Origin: Candidatus Martarchaeota archaeon
Lineage (GTDB): Archaea; Micrarchaeota; Micrarchaeia; Micrarchaeales; CABMGC01
DNA length: 9,864 nt
Direction: 5' to 3'
NCBI GenBank assembly: GCA_023485825.1
Contig: JAMCZF010000002.1
Span: forward strand, 1-9,864
Below are positions 6,316 through 9,864 of the stretch, piece by piece; position 1 is the first letter of the stretch; the number at the start of each line of letters is the position of its first letter. A program made the position numbers and the translations under genes. The notes under the pieces are model-generated. The model worked only from the letters and a program-made list of their open reading frames with translations. It was not told where the DNA came from and did no database searches.

Positions 6316-7203
6316 TTAGACGAACCGACTTATTGAAAGGTATAGGGTCAGTAAGTAAAATACTAGTAGGGTGAGGCGCACAAGGGTGAACATTTCTTCT
6401 GGTTTCTTATCAGCCATGTACTCGGAGTATAGCAAAGCCAAAAACATTAAAGTTGAAAGGACTAGGAAAAATGGACTATTAAAAAATGTATTAAACAATA
6501 GAGCAGTTAGGGGAAGAAATATAAGCGTGCCTAAGACAGAAACTGCTTTCGCATTTTTAACACCTATTCGCAGGGCCAGTGTGCGTTTACCGCCCACTTT
6601 ATCTCCCTTCACATCTTTGAAATCTTTTATTATGAATATGAAGCTGAATAATAGAGTGAGAGAGCCAAAGGCAAATAGAGTTAGTAGAGGAACTTGATAT
6701 GTATTTAATACGAGCACTGCTCCCGCGTATCCCGAGAGGAGCACTGCCGTAAAAGCTAGTTCTAGCTGAGCTAGATAACCTCTTTTAACGAAAGATATCG
6801 GAGGCCAAGAGTACGCGATGGTGAAAACAGTATACACGAGTATTATTATCCAAAACTTGACACTTAAAAGAATTGATATTAGACTACTTAGTGAGAATAA
6901 GATGATTGCGAAGATGAATGCTTCTTTTCTTGATATTCCTTTTTGCTTTGATACCCGATAGGGCATATTCAGCTTGTCAATTTCCACATCGAATATATCA
7001 TTTAGTGTTCCACCTGCCATGTAAGTGAATAGAGCAACGGCCGTTATGCCAAGCAAAGTCCAAGTTGAAGGGAACGCCGGAGCAGCGAGAAAGGCTCCCG
7101 CAAGCATTATGAGTGAGCTACCTATACCATTCCACGGTCTGCCCAGTTCAATTAGGCCTGCAGCCTTATGTTTTGGCAAGATTTTTGCAAAAAACCGTTC
7201 CAT
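6316..7203 (-). CDS. UbiA-family prenyltransferase
   Basis: A 295-residue polytopic membrane protein with the two Asp-rich motifs of the UbiA superfamily: NDIFDVEID (68-76, NDxxDxxxD) followed by N79-x-P81-x-R83, and DFKDVKGD (194-201, DxxDxxGD) followed by GGKRTLALRIG. These bind the Mg-diphosphate of a polyprenyl donor. About eight to nine hydrophobic segments are visible. In archaea the family includes digeranylgeranylglyceryl phosphate synthase (membrane lipid) and quinone or heme side-chain transferases; which acceptor is used cannot be read from the sequence. It is downstream of the geranylgeranyl-reductase-like gene, 31 nt away, which suggests a lipid or prenyl-cofactor pathway. It has its own TATA-like box at leaderless spacing and no Shine-Dalgarno site. 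AT-rich codon use. Converges with the V4R gene, 11 nt between stops. Confidence 0.9.
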   Translation of the reverse strand: MERFFAKILPKHKAAGLIELGRPWNGIGSSLIMLAGAFLAAPAFPSTWTLLGITAVALFTYMAGGTLNDIFDVEIDKLNMPYRVSKQKGISRKEAFIFAIILFSLSSLISILLSVKFWIIILVYTVFTIAYSWPPISFVKRGYLAQLELAFTAVLLSGYAGAVLVLNTYQVPLLTLFAFGSLTLLFSFIFIIKDFKDVKGDKVGGKRTLALRIGVKNAKAVSVLGTLIFLPLTALLFNTFFNSPFFLVLSTLMFLALLYSEYMADKKPEEMFTLVRLTLLVFYLLTLYLSISRFV

Positions 7204-7210
7204 AATTACT

Positions 7211-7225
7211 CTTAGTAGTAGTGTC
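7211..7225 (-). promoter_or_regulatory. Shared 15-bp element before ubiA-like gene
   Basis: Plus-strand CTTAGTAGTAGTGTC, 13 of 15 identical to CTTAGTAGTGTTGTC at 8381-8395 before the reductase gene. In both places it lies between the TATA-like box and the start codon, so it is a candidate operator or initiator element. Confidence 0.4.
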
Positions 7226-7233
7226 TTTATAAA
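7226..7233 (-). promoter_or_regulatory. TATA-like box of the UbiA-family gene
   Basis: TTTATAAA, palindromic, centred about 26.5 nt before the ATG at 7203, the expected spacing for a leaderless archaeal promoter. It sits immediately after the stop codon of the upstream reductase gene, so the prenyltransferase can be transcribed alone as well as by read-through. Confidence 0.6.
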
Positions 7234-7234
7234 C

Positions 7235-8377
7235 CTAATTGTGGGTAGGGATTGTGTCTAAATTCCATAATCTTTCATTAAGCTGAGTTATGTCAAACAT
7301 CTTTCTGTGTTTTTTAATTTCGTTAGCAGTATGCAAGTTGTCTAATATTTGCTTAAACATGTTTGTAGTCTGTGCTTTCTTGTGTTTTAAATACTCATCG
7401 CTAGACATTGCGGTACCAGTATTAGCTAGTTTATCATACTGCTCATTTCCTAAATTGTTTAAAATCAACCTGCGCTTAAAGGCCACGATTAAGTTAGACT
7501 CAAAAGATGTTTTCCATAATTCATCGTAATCAGATCTTTCAGTTATAGCTTTTGCAGCTAGAAAACCCGATTCTAATGCGTAATGCATTCCAAAACCCCT
7601 ATCAGCTTCAGAAAATCCAGCTGCTTCGCCAACAAGCAACGAGTTTTTAACTTTTGCGGTTTTCGGAAGATATGAAAATCCTATTTTAGCAAAAGCCGGA
7701 CCTCGTTTTCCACTCTCAATAAGTTCAGAGAAAGCAGGCACATTATCAATAAGTCTATCAAATAAGGTAGACATGCTATTAAAACTACTACGAACAAAGG
7801 AGGTCGTAACTATGCTAATTTCATTTTTACCGTATGGTATGGCATACGCGTATCCCTTTGGAGCGAAATAATCATTTAGCAGAAATATGATAGTGTCATC
7901 TTTGACATTTACATCAGTGTAGTGGTGTCCGTATCCCATTTCTGTTGCAAATGCTGCTCCGGTAGCTATTACATCAAAGCTCTTATTATTTGTTGTGCCG
8001 AACTGGAATTCAACATTAAGATTTTTTGCTTGCTCAGAGAGCTGATAGTCTAATGAGTTGTTGACATTACCCCTTTTTGTTGCATAAAATAGTGGCTTAT
8101 CCTTTGAATATGTTTCTGAAAACTTTAATGAGGGACCAAATTTTATTATCTTATGAATAGGTTTAAGGTTGTTTATAATGAAGCCTCTCGACTTTATGAA
8201 ATCATTTTCATCCATAAAAGTATTGTAATTTCTAAATGCATGCACACTTTCTGGGAACTTAGTGCCTATAGTCTTTGACCGTTCGTATACCGTAACTGTT
8301 TCACCCTTATGTGCAAGGGCTATAGCAGTAGCTAAACCACTAAGTCCGCCTCCGACAATTTTTCTTATTTGGGTCAT
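7235..8377 (-). CDS. FAD-dependent geranylgeranyl-reductase family oxidoreductase
   Basis: A 380-residue flavoprotein. The N-terminus has the FAD-binding Rossmann fingerprint (VGGGLSGLATAIALAHKG, 8-25, and E32 at the end of strand 2), a central DVIATGAA (135-142, second nucleotide motif) and LVGEAAGFSEADRGFGMHYAL (248-268), the GD/GEAAG motif of the geranylgeranyl reductase/PHBH-like group with the family's GxG after it. Such enzymes saturate double bonds of geranylgeranyl chains on archaeal lipids or quinones, or act on other polyprenyls. It is paired with a UbiA-family prenyltransferase, so the likely order is prenyl attachment then chain reduction (inference). Its length is within the usual 380-460 range. 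Start: the ATG at 8377 is followed directly by the first beta-strand, and a TATA-like box lies about 30 nt upstream. Codon use is AT-rich. Confidence 0.88.
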   Translation of the reverse strand: MTQIRKIVGGGLSGLATAIALAHKGETVTVYERSKTIGTKFPESVHAFRNYNTFMDENDFIKSRGFIINNLKPIHKIIKFGPSLKFSETYSKDKPLFYATKRGNVNNSLDYQLSEQAKNLNVEFQFGTTNNKSFDVIATGAAFATEMGYGHHYTDVNVKDDTIIFLLNDYFAPKGYAYAIPYGKNEISIVTTSFVRSSFNSMSTLFDRLIDNVPAFSELIESGKRGPAFAKIGFSYLPKTAKVKNSLLVGEAAGFSEADRGFGMHYALESGFLAAKAITERSDYDELWKTSFESNLIVAFKRRLILNNLGNEQYDKLANTGTAMSSDEYLKHKKAQTTNMFKQILDNLHTANEIKKHRKMFDITQLNERLWNLDTIPTHN

Positions 8378-8380
8378 GTG

Positions 8381-8395
8381 CTTAGTAGTGTTGTC
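8381..8395 (-). promoter_or_regulatory. Shared 15-bp element before the reductase gene
   Basis: Plus-strand CTTAGTAGTGTTGTC, partner of the 7211-7225 element (13/15 identical, same orientation), located between the TATA-like box and the ATG at 8377. Confidence 0.4.
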
Positions 8396-8402
8396 GCAAT
8401 AG

Positions 8403-8410
8403 CTTTAATA
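8403..8410 (-). promoter_or_regulatory. TATA-like box of the reductase gene
   Basis: Minus-strand TATTAAAG centred about 30 nt before the ATG at 8377, giving a leaderless or near-leaderless transcript; no Shine-Dalgarno site is present. Confidence 0.45.
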
Positions 8411-8590
8411 CTTGTGACTATGAGTATTATTTTCTTTGCCTGCATTTTGCACCTGAATCTTAACCTCGCCACTTTGAGTAGCGAAGTTTCTACCCTTTTG
8501 AACTGTTGTTGAAGCAACCAAGAATAAATTTCCTGAGGACGTAACTGTCTTCCACGCCTCGAAGCTTTTATTGGGTAGTTTGAGGCTATC
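8405..8590 (-). pseudogene. Possible 3' remnant of a disrupted gene
   Basis: One minus-strand frame stays open for 61 codons between a TAG (8591-8593) and a TAA (8405-8407), without a start codon. The peptide (WKTVTSSGNLFLVAS ... GEVKIQVQNAGKE) has balanced, beta-strand-like composition, unlike most chance frames. It could be the tail of a gene cut off by the insertion-element remnant immediately upstream. A second frame in the same stretch (8374-8649, ATG start, 91 codons, ending with an ATGA overlap on the reductase start) is Arg/Gln-rich and begins inside the IS hairpin. I recognise neither. Confidence 0.2.
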
Positions 8591-8619
8591 CTACTGGGAG
8601 TTGGATAGTATTCGTAAAG

Positions 8620-8680
8620 ATAAGGGGTTTCGCCCCTTATGAATCCCACTCGGGGTCCATCCGCACCCTGAAGGGTGCGG
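8620..8680. repeat. Two strong hairpins at the IS remnant's right end
   Basis: ATAAGGGG/CCCCTTAT (8620-8627 and 8633-8640, loop TTTCG), followed on the plus strand by GAATCCC, and CCGCACCCT/AGGGTGCGG (8661-8669 and 8672-8680, effective loop TGAA). On the minus strand the second precedes ATGGACCCC. Its stem with a TTCA loop resembles the end hairpins of archaeal IS200/IS605 elements. Confidence 0.6.
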
Positions 8681-8709
8681 CTTTTAGGACGCCCTCGCCT
8701 GCAGCGCAG

Positions 8710-8883
8710 TTACATTGCAAGTGTCTTCTGCCTGTGGTCCTGCGCCCGTATATAATTCCTTGTTGTTTCCAAGTCTACATCTCCAACACTTCTGTAGAAT
8801 TTACCAGGAGACCAGAACTCTCCGTTTGGATATCTGAGCCGGAACCTCGGTTCGAAACGAAACATTTGCGTATCAAGGTGGGG
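8710..8883 (-). pseudogene. Truncated IS200-type Y1 (HUH) transposase, C-terminal part
   Basis: The open frame from an in-frame TGA (8884-8886) to TAA (8710-8712) encodes a C-terminal transposase segment; from the internal ATG at 8865 it is 51 residues. Recognisable: YPNGEFWSPGKFYRSVGDV followed by DLETTRNYIRAQ. In TnpA of IS200/IS605 elements the last part reads similarly (W-S-x-x-Y/F-F...S-V-G...V...YI...Q), and the Tyr of the YI pair is in the helix that carries the DNA-attacking tyrosine. The HUH half (about 100 residues) is missing; the sequence upstream is instead the palindromic element end. The gene is therefore non-functional. Confidence 0.6.
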
Positions 8884-8928
8884 TCAATTCCTGTCTACGA
8901 GCTAAAGCTCATAGTATACCTTGACCCC
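8880..8928. repeat. Nested palindrome, candidate IS left end
   Basis: An outer inverted repeat GGGGTCAA (8880-8887) / TTGACCCC (8921-8928) encloses an inner hairpin CTACGAGCT (8895-8903) / AGCTCATAG (8906-8914), 8 of 9 pairs, with a TAAA-type loop. A GAGC-TTTA-GCTC hairpin is the kind of structure recognised by IS200/IS605 transposases. A further TTGACCCCACTT lies at 9853-9864. Confidence 0.55.
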
Positions 8929-8999
8929 TACACCCCCTGCAAATTAGAAGAAGAAAGACGGCAGTCCAAAACTACTCCATAATACTTTTACACAAAAGC

Positions 9000-9008
9000 T
9001 ATTTATTA
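9000..9008 (+). promoter_or_regulatory. TATA-like box upstream of the Nudix gene
   Basis: TATTTATTA in an AT-rich stretch after the IS remnant; transcription would begin near 9030. A second candidate, GCTATAAG (9031-9038), lies closer to the gene. Neither has leaderless spacing to the ATG at 9088. Confidence 0.35.
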
Positions 9009-9087
9009 CACAAAGCCCGATTATTGGAATGCTATAAGTTATCCCCCAACTTTGGAGAAGAAGCATGGTTGTGACATTCTGATTTAC

Positions 9088-9552
9088 ATGGACAAGGCGT
9101 TATTGGAAGACCTGTGCAAGGAGCTTGCCTCCGCAGCCGCAGCGGAGCACGTGGAGAAGCTCGTCGTTGGCGCGTTTGTTGTAGACAAAGGAAGGCTTCT
9201 CATCCTGCAGAGGAAAAGCGACGACTTCCTTCCTGATGTATATGAGACTCCTGGTGGAGGGGTCGAGCCTAGGGAAACCATACCCCATGCCCTTGCGCGT
9301 GAGCTTGCCGAGGAGACAGGCCTGCGCCTCAGCTCAATAGGCGAGTATCTCGGCCATATCGATTATATTGAGGAGCATGGCAGGCCTGCAAGGCAGTTCA
9401 ACTTCACGGTGAAAGTCGGTTCAGTGAACAGGATAGTTCATCCTGAGCACCTGAGATATGCGTGGGTGTCCGAGGAAGAACTCTCCAATTATAAAATGAC
9501 CGGAGAGATGCTAAAGTCCATCAAAGATTTCTTTGCGCGCAGGCATGATTGA
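9088..9552 (+). CDS. Nudix hydrolase
   Basis: A 154-residue Nudix-fold pyrophosphohydrolase from the ATG at 9088. The Nudix box is complete and canonical: G57-x5-E63-x7-R71-E72-L73-x-E75-E76-x-G78-L79, where the RELAEE glutamates bind the catalytic divalent metals. It is preceded by VVGAFVVDKGRLLILQRK (26-43), the usual first strands, and by DVYETPGGGV. An extra N-terminal helix (about 4-22, LLEDLCKELASAAAAEHVEK) precedes the fold. Substrate (a nucleoside diphosphate linked to another moiety) cannot be told from sequence; candidates include dNTP, ADP-ribose or dihydroneopterin triphosphate. A TTG at 9052 in the same frame would add 12 residues; ATG is preferred. High-GC codon use returns here, unlike the genes at 4.8-8.4 kb. 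No operon partner on the same strand in the window. Confidence 0.92.
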   Translation: MDKALLEDLCKELASAAAAEHVEKLVVGAFVVDKGRLLILQRKSDDFLPDVYETPGGGVEPRETIPHALARELAEETGLRLSSIGEYLGHIDYIEEHGRPARQFNFTVKVGSVNRIVHPEHLRYAWVSEEELSNYKMTGEMLKSIKDFFARRHD

Positions 9553-9582
9553 GTGGCTCAGGCGTTCTTGCCAGCTGTCCCG

Positions 9583-9650
9583 CAGGCAGTGCCGCCTGTT
9601 ATCGCCTTGCGGTGATTGTATGCTTCTGCACAGCACGGCATTGACTGCCG
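9583..9650. terminator. Short hairpins in the convergent spacer after the Nudix gene
   Basis: CAGGC/GCCTG (9583-9587, 9594-9598), ATCGCC/GGTGAT around TTGC (about 9601-9616, one G-T pair) and CGGCA/TGCCG (9636-9640, 9646-9650) lie between the stops of two converging genes. They could help end transcription from both sides; all are short and no T-run follows. Confidence 0.25.
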
Positions 9651-9666
9651 CATGCCTTTATACCGT

Positions 9667-9834
9667 TCACAGATCCCGCTCTGACTTCTCCAGAAGCGCA
9701 AGCAGTACCTGCGCCGGTATCACGGCGCAGTCCCTTCCCTTCTCCATGCTGTCTCTTGACAGAAGAAGGTACTCCGTTATGCTCCTTGTTCGGTAAATGC
9801 CATTAACGAGGTGTGGACCAGGATATACTCCCAT
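9667..9834 (-). CDS. Possible small protein, 55 residues
   Basis: An ATG at 9834 directly after a TAA starts a 55-codon frame ending at TGA 9667-9669. The product begins MGVYPGPHLVNGIYRTRS and ends with an amphipathic stretch (VIPAQVLLALLEKSERDL) that looks like a helix; there is no signal peptide, Cys pair or other known motif. Its composition is protein-like, whereas the plus-strand frame across the same DNA is Ser/Cys/Arg-rich, as antisense shadows are. No Shine-Dalgarno or clear TATA box is visible within the remaining 30 nt of window. I do not recognise it. Confidence 0.35.
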   Translation of the reverse strand: MGVYPGPHLVNGIYRTRSITEYLLLSRDSMEKGRDCAVIPAQVLLALLEKSERDL

Positions 9835-9864
9835 TTAGTGCGCGGAACGAACTTGACCCCACTT

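Larger units (their letters stand above)
8620..8930 (-). mobile_element. Internally deleted IS200/IS605-type element remnant
   Basis: About 310 bp bounded by terminal-type hairpins on both sides (8620-8680 and 8880-8928) with only the C-terminal part of a Y1 transposase gene between them. Read on the minus strand the order is end hairpin, truncated tnpA, GC-rich hairpin AAAGCCGCACCC-TTCA-GGGTGCGGATG, the layout of an IS200-type element lacking most of its transposase. It would be movable only by a transposase supplied elsewhere. Exact ends are not determined. Confidence 0.5.

Noticed and set aside
4059..8377. KaiC, V4R (named after a 4-vinyl reductase), UbiA (chlorophyll-synthase superfamily) and geranylgeranyl reductase together, resembling a clock or bacteriochlorophyll cluster.
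   Set aside because: All four are broad families common in archaea; the KaiC proteins are single-domain, no KaiA/KaiB and no tetrapyrrole-specific gene is present. The resemblance comes from family names.
8846..8864. GGTTCGAAAC resembling the T-loop of a tRNA.
   Set aside because: No complementary 3' arm of the T-stem, no acceptor or anticodon arms around it, and it lies within the transposase-like frame.
8734..8982. Plus-strand 82-codon frame over the IS remnant.
   Set aside because: It reads across the end palindromes and antisense to the transposase-like segment; no family resemblance.
9533..9796. Plus-strand frame of 87 codons after the Nudix gene.
   Set aside because: Ser/Cys/Arg/Leu-rich composition without motifs, overlaps the Nudix 3' end, and is opposite a more protein-like minus frame.

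Overview
The window is archaeal chromosome. The evidence is an archaeal-type secF-secD pair, two single-domain KaiC/RecA-like ATPases, a UbiA-family prenyltransferase next to a geranylgeranyl-reductase-type flavoprotein, TATA-like boxes about 26-30 nt upstream of several start codons, and few Shine-Dalgarno sites. I cannot fix the lineage; a small-genome (DPANN or Thermoplasmata-like) archaeon is only a guess.

Layout. 1-1918 (minus): secF then secD, overlapping by 4 nt; secD runs off the left edge. 1934-2474: no intact gene; three consecutive hairpins precede what looks like a decayed 5' piece of an IS200/IS605 tnpB. 2475-2765 (minus): a two-helix membrane protein of unknown role. 2786-2811: a perfect 11-bp hairpin beyond the 3' end of pyrB. 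2851-3795 (minus): complete pyrB without pyrI beside it. 4059-6304 (plus): two KaiC-like ATPases and a V4R-domain protein, tightly spaced. 6316-8377 (minus): geranylgeranyl-reductase-like flavoprotein then UbiA prenyltransferase, converging on the V4R gene with 11 nt between stops. 8378-9087: no intact gene; hairpins, a truncated IS200-type tnpA and nested palindromes, i.e. an internally deleted insertion element. 9088-9552 (plus): Nudix hydrolase. 9667-9834 (minus): a possible 55-aa protein.

How the genes may work together. The most interesting part is 4.0-8.4 kb. The first ATPase has lost the Glu normally found after the second beta-strand of KaiC domains (LDA instead of FEE), the second keeps it (FEQ), and a V4R ligand-binding-type protein follows directly; this looks like a sensor plus a pair of unequal ATPases. 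The convergent prenyltransferase/reductase pair handles polyprenyl substrates and shares a 15-bp promoter-proximal element (13/15 identical) in front of both genes. From about the 3' end of the first KaiC gene to about 9.0 kb the DNA is clearly AT-richer (hand-counted 60-base samples 35-38% GC against 55-65% outside), and the right side carries the IS remnant, so this stretch may be an acquired accessory block.
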